DNA from: an uncultured Bacteroidaceae bacterium
GTDB lineage: Bacteria > Bacteroidota > Bacteroidia > Bacteroidales > Bacteroidaceae
Direction of reading: 5' to 3'
Assembly (NCBI GenBank): GCA_905235525.1
Contig: CAJOLW010000036.1
Coordinates: 1 to 64,000, forward strand
DNA: 64,000 nt
Shown: one piece after another, positions 44,904-54,455 of the stretch
Layout: every line of letters begins with the position of its first letter
Numbering within the stretch: the stretch's first letter is position 1
Notes under the pieces: generated by a model
The model's input: the letters and a program-made list of their open reading frames with translations, nothing else
Databases searched by the model: none
What the model was told of the DNA's origin: nothing
Made by a program: the position numbers and the translations under genes

Positions 44904-45684
44904 GAGAATTATACCTTGTCTGGACATCAAGGACGGACAGACGGTGAAGGGAACGAACTTCGTGAACCTGCGTCAGGCTGGCGACCCGATTGAGTTGGGC
45001 AAACTGTATAGTGAACAGGGAGCCGATGAATTGGTGTATCTCGACATCACAGCATCACATGAAGGACGGAAGACTTTCACTGATTTAGTGAAAAGGATAG
45101 CGCAGGAGATCAACATCCCCTTCACGGTGGGTGGAGGTATCAACGAACTGTCAGATGTGGATAGGCTTTTGAATGCCGGTGCCGACAAAGTGAGCATCAA
45201 CTCGGCAGCGTTGAGAAGACCTGAGTTGATTGATGAAATCGCCAAGAATTTCGGTAGCCAAGTGTGTGTAGTAGCGATTGATGCGAAATGTGAAGATGAC
45301 ACCGTGCATGAGAATGGTGACCCACAGACCGACGGTGATTGGGTGTGCTATGTGAATGGCGGACGCGTACCGACACATTATAAACTCTTCGATTGGGCAA
45401 GGGAAGCGAACGAAAGAGGTGCTGGCGAGATTTTGTTCACATCGATGAATCATGATGGCGTGAAACGGGGGTTTGCTGATGCAGCCCTGCGGAAATTGGC
45501 GGATTCGCTCACCATCCCCGTGATTGCCTCTGGCGGTGCAGGAGCGAAAGAGCATTTCCGTGACACCTTCCTGAACGGGCACAGCGATGCGGCATTGGCT
45601 GCCAGCGTGTTCCACTTTGGAGAAATACCCATCCCCGAACTGAAGCAATACTTGCGAAGCGAGGGAGTGAATGTGAGACTCTAA
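44893..45684 (+). CDS. hisF: Imidazole glycerol phosphate synthase, cyclase subunit HisF
   Basis: A 263-residue barrel starting [15 protein letters not shown] (ATG at 44893, inside the end of hisA). It has VGGGI, the second catalytic Asp in TSMNHDG and the IASGGAG phosphate site. It closes the imidazole ring with ammonia from HisH. An upstream in-frame extension to 44842 is not needed. Confidence 0.96.
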   Translation: MLAKRIIPCLDIKDGQTVKGTNFVNLRQAGDPIELGKLYSEQGADELVYLDITASHEGRKTFTDLVKRIAQEINIPFTVGGGINELSDVDRLLNAGADKVSINSAALRRPELIDEIAKNFGSQVCVVAIDAKCEDDTVHENGDPQTDGDWVCYVNGGRVPTHYKLFDWAREANERGAGEILFTSMNHDGVKRGFADAALRKLADSLTIPVIASGGAGAKEHFRDTFLNGHSDAALAASVFHFGEIPIPELKQYLRSEGVNVRL

Positions 45685-45729
45685 AGACATAGAGAAAAAA
45701 CTAAAAAGAAAACAAAAACAAACACTATA

Positions 45730-46341
45730 ATGGAAATTGATTTCAAAAAAATGGATGGTCTGGTGCCTGCCATCGTGCAGGATGCCAAGACGCTGAAGGT
45801 GCTGATGCTCGGCTTCATGAACGAAGAGGCATACAACAAGACGATTGAAACTGGCAAGGTAACTTTCTATAGCCGCACACGCAAGACGCTCTGGACAAAG
45901 GGCGAGACAAGCGGCAACTTCCTCAACGTGGTGGAGATTCTGAACGACTGCGATAAGGACACGTTGCTCATCAAGGCTAACCCCGTGGGGCCTGTGTGCC
46001 ACACAGGTGCTGACACTTGTTGGGACGAGAAGAACGACAACCCCATCATGTTTTTAGTGGAGTTACAGCGTTTCATCGAGAAGCGTCATGAGGAGATGCC
46101 TGAGGGCAGTTACACCACTTCCCTCTTCAGGGATGGCTGTCACCGCATGGCACAGAAGGTCGGTGAAGAAGCATTAGAGGCTGTGATTGAGGCTGTAGCC
46201 AACAACAACGAACGTCTCATCTATGAGGCATCCGACATGCTCTACCACCTTATCGTACTACTCACCTCTAAAGGACTGACGATCGAGGATTTGGCAGCAG
46301 AATTGGCTGAACGCCATGACCCTAATTGGCATAAACACTAA
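45730..46341 (+). CDS. hisI: Bifunctional PR-AMP cyclohydrolase/PR-ATP pyrophosphatase HisIE
   Basis: A 203-residue fusion. The cyclohydrolase part (1-110) has MLGFMNEEAY, FYSRTRKTLWTKGETSG and the zinc CHTGADTCW. The HisE pyrophosphohydrolase part (from about 115) has EEALEAVIEAVA and EASDMLYHLIVLL. It performs the second and third steps of histidine synthesis. It is the last gene of the his group, 45 bp after hisF. Confidence 0.95.
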   Translation: MEIDFKKMDGLVPAIVQDAKTLKVLMLGFMNEEAYNKTIETGKVTFYSRTRKTLWTKGETSGNFLNVVEILNDCDKDTLLIKANPVGPVCHTGADTCWDEKNDNPIMFLVELQRFIEKRHEEMPEGSYTTSLFRDGCHRMAQKVGEEALEAVIEAVANNNERLIYEASDMLYHLIVLLTSKGLTIEDLAAELAERHDPNWHKH

Positions 46342-46377
46342 TGTCATGTACCATTTGGCAATGTACAATTAGCCATA

Positions 46378-46446
46378 TGGTATGTAAAAAATTGTCAAAT
46401 AGGGAAATCAATAGTAAATGGTAAATTGCTAAATTGTAAATAGTAA
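46378..46446 (+). repeat. AT-rich degenerate repeat patch between hisIE and ftsE
   Basis: Units resembling AATGGTAAATTGCTAAATTGTAAAT repeat imperfectly up to the ftsE start. No promoter or gene is apparent in the 106 bp gap. Confidence 0.55.
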
Positions 46447-46447
46447 G

Positions 46448-47152
46448 GTGAATCTGATTGATTACAAGGGTGTCAACGTCTATCAAGAATCACAACTGGT
46501 CTTGCAAGATGTGAACGTGCAGATTAGCGAAGGTGAATTTGTCTATCTGACGGGTAAAGTGGGTACAGGAAAAAGTTCTTTTCTCAAGACCCTCTATGGC
46601 GAGATTCCCGTGAAGGAGGGCGAAGCAAAAGTGATGGATTATGACCTGACAGAACTGAAACGGCGCCATCTGCCTAATCTCAGAAAGAAGTTGGGCATCA
46701 TTTTTCAAGATTTCCAACTGCTGACCGACCGCACGGTGGATGCCAATCTTCGTTTTGTGCTGAAAGCAACCGGATGGACCAACAAGGTGGACATCAACCA
46801 GCGCATCAGCGATGTACTCGAACTGGTGGGCATGTCAACAAAAGGATATAAGATGCCTTCAGAACTCTCAGGCGGTGAACAGCAACGCATCGTCATTGCA
46901 CGCGCTATTCTGAATCATCCCAAACTTATCCTTGCCGACGAACCCACAGGAAATCTTGACGCTGAGACAAGCCGACAGATTGTGGAACTCTTACGACAAA
47001 TCTGCGGGGCTGGAAGTACAGTCGTGATGATTACTCACAACCTGAACTTGATTGAAGAGTTCCCTGGACGCCAACTGCTATGTGAAAATCATCGAATGAC
47101 CGATGTGACGTTACAGGAACAAGAAGATGACACAACAGATGAAATAGATTAA
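46448..47152 (+). CDS. ftsE: FtsE-like ABC transporter ATPase
   Basis: A 234-residue ABC ATPase: Walker A GKVGTGKS, Q-loop FQDFQLL, signature LSGGEQQR and Walker B LILADEPTGNLD. It most resembles FtsE, which with FtsX controls cell-wall hydrolases at division. No ftsX gene is adjacent in this window. The start is GTG at 46448, right after the repeat patch; no ATG fits. It is 18 bp before lysC. Confidence 0.85.
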   Translation: MNLIDYKGVNVYQESQLVLQDVNVQISEGEFVYLTGKVGTGKSSFLKTLYGEIPVKEGEAKVMDYDLTELKRRHLPNLRKKLGIIFQDFQLLTDRTVDANLRFVLKATGWTNKVDINQRISDVLELVGMSTKGYKMPSELSGGEQQRIVIARAILNHPKLILADEPTGNLDAETSRQIVELLRQICGAGSTVVMITHNLNLIEEFPGRQLLCENHRMTDVTLQEQEDDTTDEID

Positions 47153-47170
47153 GAAAAATACATATATATT

Positions 47171-48484
47171 ATGAAAGTACTTAAGTTTGGCGGTACATCC
47201 GTAGGCACCCCTCAGCAAATGAAGGATGTCGTGAAACTCATCACTGATGGTGAGCAAAAGATTGTTGTGCTCTCGGCCATGTCAGGCACAACCAATTCAC
47301 TGGTAGAGATTTCAGACTACCTCTACAAGAAGAATCCAGAAGGTGCAAACGAGACCATCAACACACTTGAAAAAAAATACAAGAAGCACGTAGAAGAACT
47401 CTACACAACTGATGCGATGAAGCAGAAAACCCAGGACTTTCTGAATGAGGAGTTCAACTATCTGCGCTCATTCACCAAGGGCATCTTCACCATGTTCGAG
47501 GAGAAAATCATTGTGGCTCAAGGTGAAATCATGTCCACCAACATGGTGACGAACTACCTCGTTGAGCAAGGGTACAACGCGGTGCTCATTCCTGCATTGG
47601 AGTTCATGCGTACAGACAAAAACTCTGAGCCCGACCTTGAATATATCCGCGATAAAATCAAGGTTCAACTTGATGAGAATCCAGGCAAAGGCATCTACAT
47701 CACACAGGGCTTCATCTGCCGCAATGCCTACGGTGAGGTGGACAACTTGCAGCGCGGTGGCAGTGATTACACGGCTTCACTCATTGGTGCGGCTGTTGGT
47801 GCATCAGAGATTCAGATTTGGACAGACATTGATGGTATGCACAACAACGACCCACGTTTCGTGGAAAATACTTCACCTGTTAATCATCTGCACTTTGAAG
47901 AGGCGGCAGAATTGGCATACTTCGGTGCAAAAATTCTGCACCCCACTTGTGTACAACCCGCCAAGTATGCAGGTATTCCTGTGAAGTTGCTAAATACGAT
48001 GGATCCAACTGCTCCCGGCACTGTCATCAGCAACGAAACAGAACGTGGCAAAATCAAGGCTGTGGCTGCCAAAGATAACATCACAGCCATCAAAATTACC
48101 TCTTCACGCATGTTGCTGGCATACGGTTTCCTGCGCAAGGTTTTTGAGATTTTTGAGTCATACAAGACATCCATCGACATGATTGCGACTTCGGAAGTGG
48201 GTGTAAGCATGTCTATTGACAATGCCACCCATATTGACGCCATCGTGAACGAACTGAAGAAATTCGGACATGTACATGTGGATAAGGACATGTGCATCAT
48301 CTGTGTGGTGGGTGACCTCGAGGCTGAGAATGTGGGGTTCGAAAGCAAGGCTACAGAAGCATTGAAGGACATCCCTGTCCGCATGATTTCTTATGGAGGT
48401 TCCAACCACAACATCTCCTTCCTCGTGTCAGCCGAAGACAAGAAGAAAGCATTGCAATCACTCTCCGACCATCTTTTTAACTAA
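47171..48484 (+). CDS. lysC: Aspartate kinase
   Basis: A 437-residue monofunctional aspartokinase: KFGGTSV start, the GSDYTASLIGAAV substrate region, WTDIDGM, and two ACT domains at the end (from about 300) for amino acid feedback. It makes aspartyl phosphate, first step toward lysine, threonine and methionine. The next gene, lysA, completes the lysine branch, so the pair probably serves lysine and diaminopimelate supply. Confidence 0.95.
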   Translation: MKVLKFGGTSVGTPQQMKDVVKLITDGEQKIVVLSAMSGTTNSLVEISDYLYKKNPEGANETINTLEKKYKKHVEELYTTDAMKQKTQDFLNEEFNYLRSFTKGIFTMFEEKIIVAQGEIMSTNMVTNYLVEQGYNAVLIPALEFMRTDKNSEPDLEYIRDKIKVQLDENPGKGIYITQGFICRNAYGEVDNLQRGGSDYTASLIGAAVGASEIQIWTDIDGMHNNDPRFVENTSPVNHLHFEEAAELAYFGAKILHPTCVQPAKYAGIPVKLLNTMDPTAPGTVISNETERGKIKAVAAKDNITAIKITSSRMLLAYGFLRKVFEIFESYKTSIDMIATSEVGVSMSIDNATHIDAIVNELKKFGHVHVDKDMCIICVVGDLEAENVGFESKATEALKDIPVRMISYGGSNHNISFLVSAEDKKKALQSLSDHLFN

Positions 48485-48492
48485 TTGAATTT

Positions 48493-49653
48493 ATGGCTAT
48501 ACAATTTCCAGTAGAAAGGTTTGCGGGCATCCGCACACCTTTCTATTATTACGACACAAACATACTGCATCAGACACTTGACGCCATCAACACAGAAATC
48601 AAGAAACACAACAATTATTTCGTCCACTATGCAGTGAAAGCAAATGCAAACCTCAAGGTGCTCAAAGTCATCAACGAGGCTGGCTTTGGCATTGACTGCG
48701 TGTCGGGGGGCGAGATAGAACAGGTGCTCAAGGCCGGTTTCCCTGCCAACAAGATTGTCTTTGCTGGCGTGGGAAAAAGTGACTGGGAGATAGAACTTGG
48801 CATCGACAAGGGTATCTTTTGCTTCAATGTGGAGAGCATTCCAGAACTGGAGGTTATCAACGAGATCGCTGCATCAAAGGGAAAGGTGGCTACGGTATGC
48901 TTCCGCATCAATCCAAACGTGGGTGCCCACACGCATGCTAACATCACCACAGGTTTGGCTGAAAACAAGTTTGGTATCGACATGCAGGATATGGAGAAGG
49001 TGATTCGTTCGGCACAATCAATGAAGAACGTACAATTCAAGGGGCTACACTTCCATATCGGTTCGCAAATCCTGGAGATGGATGACTTCATCGCCCTCGC
49101 CCACCGCATCAACGACTTGCAAGATCAACTTGAAGCCGCTGACATCCACATTGAGATTGTGAATGTAGGTGGAGGTCTCGGAGTCGATTATAAGAATCCG
49201 CAAGGCAACCCCATCCCCAACTTCAAGGACTACTTTGCCGTTTATGACAAATACCTCAAATTGCGTCCAGGACAGACAATTCACTTTGAACTCGGACGTG
49301 CAATGGTGGCACAATGCGGCGCACTCATCACCAAGGTGCTCTACGTGAAGGAGAACGCCATCAAGAAGTTTGCCATTGTCGATGCAGGTTTCACGGATCT
49401 TATCCGCCCCGCTCTCTACGATGCACATCACAAGATCGTCAATCTCAATAGCAACGAGGATGGAGAGATCTATGATGTGGTGGGACCCATCTGCGAGTCC
49501 TCTGATGTTTTCGACAAGGACATCGCCTTGCCTAAGACCCATCGTGGCGATTTTCTTGCACTTCTCTCTGCTGGCGCCTATGGCGAAATCATGGCTTCAG
49601 GCTACAATTGTCGCAGGTTACCAGAAGGATATACAAGCGATGAACTGGAATAG
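48493..49653 (+). CDS. lysA: Diaminopimelate decarboxylase
   Basis: A 386-residue PLP enzyme of the alanine racemase-like fold. The PLP Lys is in HYAVKANANLKVL, HFHIGSQ and GGGLGVDY bind the cofactor, and the catalytic Cys region is CESSDVF. It converts meso-diaminopimelate to lysine. It lies 8 bp after lysC; a terminator follows. Confidence 0.95.
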   Translation: MAIQFPVERFAGIRTPFYYYDTNILHQTLDAINTEIKKHNNYFVHYAVKANANLKVLKVINEAGFGIDCVSGGEIEQVLKAGFPANKIVFAGVGKSDWEIELGIDKGIFCFNVESIPELEVINEIAASKGKVATVCFRINPNVGAHTHANITTGLAENKFGIDMQDMEKVIRSAQSMKNVQFKGLHFHIGSQILEMDDFIALAHRINDLQDQLEAADIHIEIVNVGGGLGVDYKNPQGNPIPNFKDYFAVYDKYLKLRPGQTIHFELGRAMVAQCGALITKVLYVKENAIKKFAIVDAGFTDLIRPALYDAHHKIVNLNSNEDGEIYDVVGPICESSDVFDKDIALPKTHRGDFLALLSAGAYGEIMASGYNCRRLPEGYTSDELE

Positions 49654-49683
49654 TCATTGAGCAAGTGACACAATGTCATACAA

Positions 49684-49716
49684 ATGCCAGAGTTTCACAC
49701 ACTGGCATCTTTTTTG
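49684..49716 (+). terminator. Intrinsic terminator after lysA
   Basis: ATGCCAG and CTGGCAT form a stem with an 11-base loop, followed by CTTTTTT on the plus strand. Confidence 0.85.
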
Positions 49717-49748
49717 TTTATTTGACGGAAAAGAAAAATCATTGAATT

Positions 49749-50327
49749 ATGGAACAAGAGATAAAGAATGAAGAGGTTAACGAGGAAGTCGTTAACGAGG
49801 AGCAGAATACCACTGCTGAAGAACAGATGGAGTCTTCTGAAACTAAAGAATCGGAAAAGAAAGAACTGACACCTGAAGAGAAAATTTCTGAACTGGAGAA
49901 ACAAATTGAGGAGTTGAAGAATCAGCAACTCTATAAAATGGCAGAGTTTGACAATTTCCGTAAGCGAGTGATGCAAGAGAAAGCCGACCTCATCAAGAAT
50001 GGCGGCACGAAGGTCATCACCACCCTACTTCCTATCATTGACGACATGGAACGCGCGCAGCAAAACATGGACAAATATGAGGATGTGGCAGCAGTAAAAG
50101 AGGGATTGAGCCTAATTATCGACAAGTTTTTCAAACTGATGGCTCAAGAGGGACTGAAGAAGATGGAAGTGGTGGGTCAGCCGTTTGATGCTGACCTACA
50201 CGAAGCGATTGCCATGGTGCCAGGACAGCCTGATGACCAGAAGGGAAAGGTGATGGACTGCATGATGAATGGATATACGCTGAACGATAAGGTAATCCGT
50301 TACGCCAAAGTGGCAGTGGCTGAGTAG
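49749..50327 (+). CDS. grpE: GrpE nucleotide exchange factor
   Basis: A 192-residue protein: a Glu-rich N-terminal tail, a long coiled coil (about 40-80), then the GrpE core (YKMAEFDNFRKR, LLPIIDDMERA, GQPFDADLHEAI, KVAVAE). It releases ADP from DnaK. It precedes dnaJ by 54 bp, forming a chaperone pair. Confidence 0.94.
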   Translation: MEQEIKNEEVNEEVVNEEQNTTAEEQMESSETKESEKKELTPEEKISELEKQIEELKNQQLYKMAEFDNFRKRVMQEKADLIKNGGTKVITTLLPIIDDMERAQQNMDKYEDVAAVKEGLSLIIDKFFKLMAQEGLKKMEVVGQPFDADLHEAIAMVPGQPDDQKGKVMDCMMNGYTLNDKVIRYAKVAVAE

Positions 50328-50333
50328 TAGGAA

Positions 50334-50375
50334 TTTGAGTTTAGAGATTAGAGAGTTTGGAGTTTTTAGAAATAT
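50334..50375 (+). repeat. Purine-rich degenerate repeat between grpE and dnaJ
   Basis: Imperfect copies of a TTTAGAGATTAGAGAGTTTG-like unit fill most of the gap. Confidence 0.5.
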
Positions 50376-50381
50376 AAGATT

Positions 50382-51546
50382 GTGGCAAAAAGAGACTACT
50401 ACGAGGTGTTGGGAGTGTCAAAGACTGCTTCTGACGATGAAATCAAGAAAGCCTATAAAAAGATGGCCATCAAATATCACCCTGACCGCAATCCGGGTAA
50501 CAAAGAGGCTGAAGAGAAGTTTAAGGAGGCTGCTGAAGCATATGACGTATTGCGTGACCCACAAAAACGTCAACGCTATGACCAGTTCGGTCCTGATGCA
50601 TTCGGACCAGGTGCAGGAGGTTTTGGCGGGCAAGGAATGTCAATGGATGACATCTTCAGCATGTTTGGCGACATTTTCGGCGGTGGATTCGGTGGCGGAT
50701 TCAGCAGTGGATTTGGTGGTTTCGGAGGCGGTAGCGGTCAGCGCCGCAAACCTGTCTATAAAGGTCAAGACTTGCGCATGCGCATCGAACTGGATTTGAA
50801 TGATATTGTGAACGGTGTGACCAAGAAGTTCAATGTACGCACAGATATTACATGCCCTCATTGCAAGGGTTCTGGATCTGAAGATGGCCAAGAATCGACT
50901 TGCAACACTTGCAATGGACAAGGTGTTGTGTATAAGACCCGTCAGACGATGTTAGGCATCATGCAGACACAAACAGTATGTGACACATGTCATGGTGAAG
51001 GTACAGTCATCAAGAACAAATGTAAACACTGTAATGGCGAAGGTATCGTAAAGGGTGAAAAGCAAGTGGAGGTGGAACTGCCTGCAGGTTTAGTGGAAGG
51101 TTATGCATACAATTTTCAAGGTAAAGGAGGTGCTGGTCGCAGAAATGGCGTGAACGGTGACTTACAGATATTGGTGCATGAGAAACCACATTCTGAACTG
51201 ATGCGCGATGGCATTGACCTCGTATATAACCTCCTACTCACCATACCTCAGGCTGTACTAGGCACTTCGCTGGAAGTACCTACTCACGACGGAAAAGCAA
51301 AAATCAACATTCCATCGGGCACTCAACCTGGTACTGCGCCTAAAGAACAAGGGCATTCCCGATATCAACAGTTATGGTCACCAACGTGGTGATGAGATCA
51401 TCAACATATCTGTCTATATGCCTGAAACTCTCTCAAAAGAGGAACGTAAGGCCATTGAAACACTGGCTGGTGGTGATAACATTAAACCTTCAACAAGCAT
51501 CAAGGACAAAATTTTCAGTCATTTTAGAGGAATCTTCAATAAATAA
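50382..51546 (+). pseudogene. dnaJ: DnaJ chaperone, one frameshift in this sequence
   Basis: The start is GTG ([13 protein letters not shown]). J domain with HPD (KYHPDRNPG), Gly/Phe region, four zinc-finger repeats ([32 protein letters not shown]) and C-terminal domain are all present, so this is a class I DnaJ. The frame breaks near 51330, where GGTACTGCGCC probably lacks five (or eight) bases of a GGTACTGTACTGCGC-like stretch; the protein then continues in another frame ([16 protein letters not shown]) to TAA at 51544-51546. Since the rest is intact, an assembly error is likely, but a true mutation cannot be excluded. Confidence 0.88.
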
Positions 51547-51581
51547 GCTTTTTCAACAGAAAGTAGGTATTTCTCTTATAA

Positions 51582-51622
51582 AAAAGGTATCAACTAACAA
51601 TTCACGTTAGTTGATACCTTTT
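51582..51622 (+). terminator. Terminator after dnaJ
   Basis: A perfect 17 bp stem (AAAAGGTATCAACTAAC and its complement) with a 7-base loop, then CTTTTT. Confidence 0.88.
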
Positions 51623-51651
51623 CTTTTTGTCGTTATCACATATTTTAGGTA

Positions 51652-51682
51652 TTGTTTGGCGTCAAAAAAGTCCGTAACTTTG
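51652..51682 (+). promoter_or_regulatory. Orphan promoter after the dnaJ terminator
   Basis: TTG (51652-51654), 20 bases, TAACTTTG (51675-51682). No coding gene follows on this strand before the convergent lysozyme gene. Confidence 0.6.
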
Positions 51683-51689
51683 CAGCGGA

Positions 51690-51847
51690 TTTGGAAAAAG
51701 TTATACAACATTCCACTTCGAATCTTTACTCATAATAATAAACCCGTGTCGTGAGACACCGCTATTCAGAATTACGTAAACCATAAAATGTTAGAGGCTT
51801 AAAAACCGCTTCTCCTGTCCGTGAGGAACAGAGGGAAGCGGTTACTC
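51690..51847 (+). ncRNA. Candidate small RNA
   Basis: A promoter at 51652-51682 and a hairpin at 51804-51843 would define a transcript of about 150 bases with no open frame of note. It contains a small GTGTC/GACAC hairpin near 51746 and a 16-base string (51767-51782) also found upstream of feoAB. The hairpin is mainly a terminator for the convergent GH25 gene (T-run on the minus strand), so the transcript's end is less sure. No known RNA family is recognised. Confidence 0.4.
51804..51843. terminator. Hairpin between candidate sRNA and GH25 gene
   Basis: AACCGCTTC pairs with GAAGCGGTT; an inner CTGTCC/GGAACAG part extends it with one bulge. On the minus strand TTTTT follows, so it best serves the GH25 transcript. 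Confidence 0.75.
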
Positions 51848-52699
51848 TTATTTATACAGAATATCACGAATATCGTGCCGTCCTACAAATCGGCTCATAT
51901 CCACATTACCCCTGATACCACGAACAGACCCTGTGGCTGAATACTGCCAAAGGACGTAGTCATTGTCATCATTAAGATCGGGTTCTATAAAGGAATAGGC
52001 TGCGATGAAGAATTGGTAGGCACGCAAACGTGAGTTACCATGAATGTATTTGTTGTAGAAATTTTTGCCTGTATAGATAATGGGCTTTTTACCATATTCA
52101 CGCTCAAGGAGTTCACAGAACTCGAGCAACCTTGTCTGCAAAACAGCAACGGAAACTCCATTAGTTGTCTCGACATCAACTACAGGCAGGAGATCTTGTC
52201 GATGAGTTTCCACACGAGACATAAAATTGTCAAACTGACTTTTGGCTGATAGTTGTGGGCGGAAAAAGTGATAACTCCCCACTTTAAGTCCCACACGTTT
52301 GCATTCACTAAAGTTATAACGGTATGTATCATCCACATTACCCGTTCCTTCAGTGGCTTTTAGATAAACATAGGTAACTTTCATATCTTTAGCCACATCA
52401 TCCCAATTGATACGTCCCTGATAATGGCTCACATCAATACCATGTGCCCCGCTTCCGCCTGTCCCGCGTCCACGTGTGGCTGTTTGCTTGACAAACAGTG
52501 GCATCTCCAACGGTTTGGAATGACGGTCAGGTCGTGACTTGGGGGCTACGGGATCGGGCTGAATATCCACGACCGTAGTTTCTTGGTGTTTCGGTTTCTT
52601 AGGCTTGTCTTTCTTCTGTGCATAAAGTGTGTTTACGCACAATGATAAGAAGAGAGACATTACTATATAATATATGTACGTGCGATGAACGTTTGTCAT
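51848..52699 (-). CDS. GH25 family lysozyme
   Basis: A 283-residue exported protein: signal or anchor segment (about 9-27), a Lys/Pro-rich linker, and a GH25 domain from about residue 85. Motifs GIDVSHYQGRINW, YVYLKATEGT, SYHFFRP and VVDVET supply the catalytic acids. It cleaves the glycan of peptidoglycan, in cell-wall turnover or attack on other bacteria. Promoter at 52721-52751. Confidence 0.92.
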   Translation of the reverse strand: MTNVHRTYIYYIVMSLFLSLCVNTLYAQKKDKPKKPKHQETTVVDIQPDPVAPKSRPDRHSKPLEMPLFVKQTATRGRGTGGSGAHGIDVSHYQGRINWDDVAKDMKVTYVYLKATEGTGNVDDTYRYNFSECKRVGLKVGSYHFFRPQLSAKSQFDNFMSRVETHRQDLLPVVDVETTNGVSVAVLQTRLLEFCELLEREYGKKPIIYTGKNFYNKYIHGNSRLRAYQFFIAAYSFIEPDLNDDNDYVLWQYSATGSVRGIRGNVDMSRFVGRHDIRDILYK

Positions 52700-52720
52700 G
52701 TATCATTGTTAATTTGAGTA

Positions 52721-52751
52721 CAAATGTAGTCTTTTTCGTTCTAATTCGCAA
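52721..52751 (-). promoter_or_regulatory. Promoter of the GH25 gene
   Basis: TTG, 20 bases, then TACATTTG on the minus strand (-7 at 52721-52728), 22 bases before the start codon. Confidence 0.65.
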
Positions 52752-52823
52752 CTATTCTCAAAAGTCTTAACTTTTTTAATGATTTTAAAGACAAAAAATG
52801 GCATTCATGTCGCAAATTATGAG

Positions 52824-52831
52824 TAATTTTG
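52824..52831 (+). promoter_or_regulatory. Promoter -7 box of nudC
   Basis: TAATTTTG fits TAnnTTTG and lies 23 bases before the ATG at 52855. Confidence 0.5.
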
Positions 52832-52854
52832 GCGCAAATTTGTAAAACAAGGAC

Positions 52855-53658
52855 ATGGAAGGGAAAGCAACTTATTGGTTTATATTTATAGGCAATTCTT
52901 TGTTGCTTAAACATGATGACAACGGTTATCAATTGCCATGTACAATTGATCCACCACTTCTGATAAAGGAATGGACTCCCCTACAAGAGTTGCCACCCAT
53001 TGAAAATGTGCCTTGTATGGCCTATTGTTTGAACACACCTCCTGCAGACCTGAAAGGGCTAGTGACAGTCGGGCTTAGGGAATCGTGGGGATTACTCCCA
53101 AGACAATTCTACGATACAGCAGGCAAAGCATCTGAATTGCTCTATTGGGACTCGAATACAAAATACTGTGGTGTGTGTGGTGCCCCCATGAAACGTGCCA
53201 CTACTATCAGCAAGCGATGTACAAACTGCGGTAAGGAAGTGTGGCCACAAGTCAGTCCCGCCATCATCGTAAGAATCAGGCGCGGTGATGACATTCTACT
53301 GGTTCATTCCAGAAACTTCAGAAGAAGTGAGATGTATGGATTAGTAGCAGGATTTGTAGAAACAGGCGAAACGTTGGAGCAGTGCGTGAGACGAGAAGTT
53401 GCTGAAGAAGTCGGACTGGAAATAACAAATTTACGATACTTTGGAAGTCAGCCATGGCCCTATCCATGTGGCATCATGATTGGTTTCACAGCCGACTATC
53501 TGGGCGGTGAGTTGCATGTACAAGAGGAAGAACTGAGCAATGCGGGGTGGTTCAACCGTAAGAAACTTCCTCCCATTCCAGACAAAATGTCAATAGCCAG
53601 GAAATTGATTGACGACTATATAGCAGAAAAGAGACCAGACAAAGAAAACGAAAGTTAA
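52855..53658 (+). CDS. nudC: NAD(+) diphosphatase (NudC-type Nudix hydrolase)
   Basis: A 267-residue protein. A zinc ribbon (CGVCGAPMK and CTNCGKE) precedes the Nudix box GFVETGETLEQCVRREVAEE, followed by the NudC-specific SQPWPYP motif. It hydrolyses NAD(H) and can remove NAD caps from RNA. It is followed by a lipoprotein gene 22 bp downstream, perhaps co-transcribed. Confidence 0.93.
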   Translation: MEGKATYWFIFIGNSLLLKHDDNGYQLPCTIDPPLLIKEWTPLQELPPIENVPCMAYCLNTPPADLKGLVTVGLRESWGLLPRQFYDTAGKASELLYWDSNTKYCGVCGAPMKRATTISKRCTNCGKEVWPQVSPAIIVRIRRGDDILLVHSRNFRRSEMYGLVAGFVETGETLEQCVRREVAEEVGLEITNLRYFGSQPWPYPCGIMIGFTADYLGGELHVQEEELSNAGWFNRKKLPPIPDKMSIARKLIDDYIAEKRPDKENES

Positions 53659-53680
53659 AAATCAACTAAAACGAAAAGCA

Positions 53681-54439
53681 ATGAAAAAGAATCAAATCAC
53701 AGGTTTGACGTTAGCCACAATTTTACTCACAAGCAGTTGTACCAGTTCATATCAAGCAGCAGGTGGAGTGACTGGTGCCATGATTGGTAGCCATGTTGGA
53801 GGTGCTGTGGGCGTTTTGGCAGGTCATGGTCCTTTCCGCGGTGAAAGTGCGGCTCTTGGAAGTCTTATCGGCATGGGAGTCGGTGCTATTTTAGGTGTTG
53901 GAATCACATCACAAATTGAGGAACAAGAACGTGCTGAAGCACGCAGATATGAAGAACGTGCTGAGAATAACACATCAGCCAACAACAATGGATACTACGA
54001 TAACAATGTTGGCTATCAGACAAGTGGCGGATATCAAGGTACACACACACAGGAGTACTCAAACTATCAGATAGGCAATGGCGCATACAACGGAACTGTT
54101 ACATCGTCCGTGTTAAGCATTTCCGAACTCTCTTATATGGATGCAGATGGCGACGGCTATATTTCCAAGGACGAAACAATTGAGGTGGAATGCTTCATTA
54201 CCAACACCTCCAACTCTATCCTACGCGACATTGTGATTTCTCTAAATGTGAATGATCCGAAGGCATTCAGCCTTTCCCCTTCACTGACCACTACATTGCA
54301 ACCCGGGCAAAAGATTCGCTATACAGGACGAATACATTGCAAACGTACACGTGGCATTGAAACATTGGGCATCGATTTAAACACGGATTATGCAGGAAAG
54401 ACTTACACAAGCAACAGTCTTTTGGTAGGAGTAAAATAA
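53681..54439 (+). CDS. Glycine-zipper lipoprotein with Ca-binding-like loop
   Basis: A 252-residue protein with a lipoprotein signal (ATILLTSSC). Residues about 27-75 are a glycine-zipper segment (GGVTGAMIGSHVGGAVGVLAG, GSLIGMGVGAILGVGI). A Tyr/Asn/Gly-rich linker follows. A C-terminal beta domain contains DADGDGYISKDE, an EF-hand/dockerin-like calcium loop. Likely an outer-membrane or periplasmic structural protein; function unknown. Confidence 0.8.
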   Translation: MKKNQITGLTLATILLTSSCTSSYQAAGGVTGAMIGSHVGGAVGVLAGHGPFRGESAALGSLIGMGVGAILGVGITSQIEEQERAEARRYEERAENNTSANNNGYYDNNVGYQTSGGYQGTHTQEYSNYQIGNGAYNGTVTSSVLSISELSYMDADGDGYISKDETIEVECFITNTSNSILRDIVISLNVNDPKAFSLSPSLTTTLQPGQKIRYTGRIHCKRTRGIETLGIDLNTDYAGKTYTSNSLLVGVK

Positions 54440-54455
54440 CCCCAGATAGTCTAAA

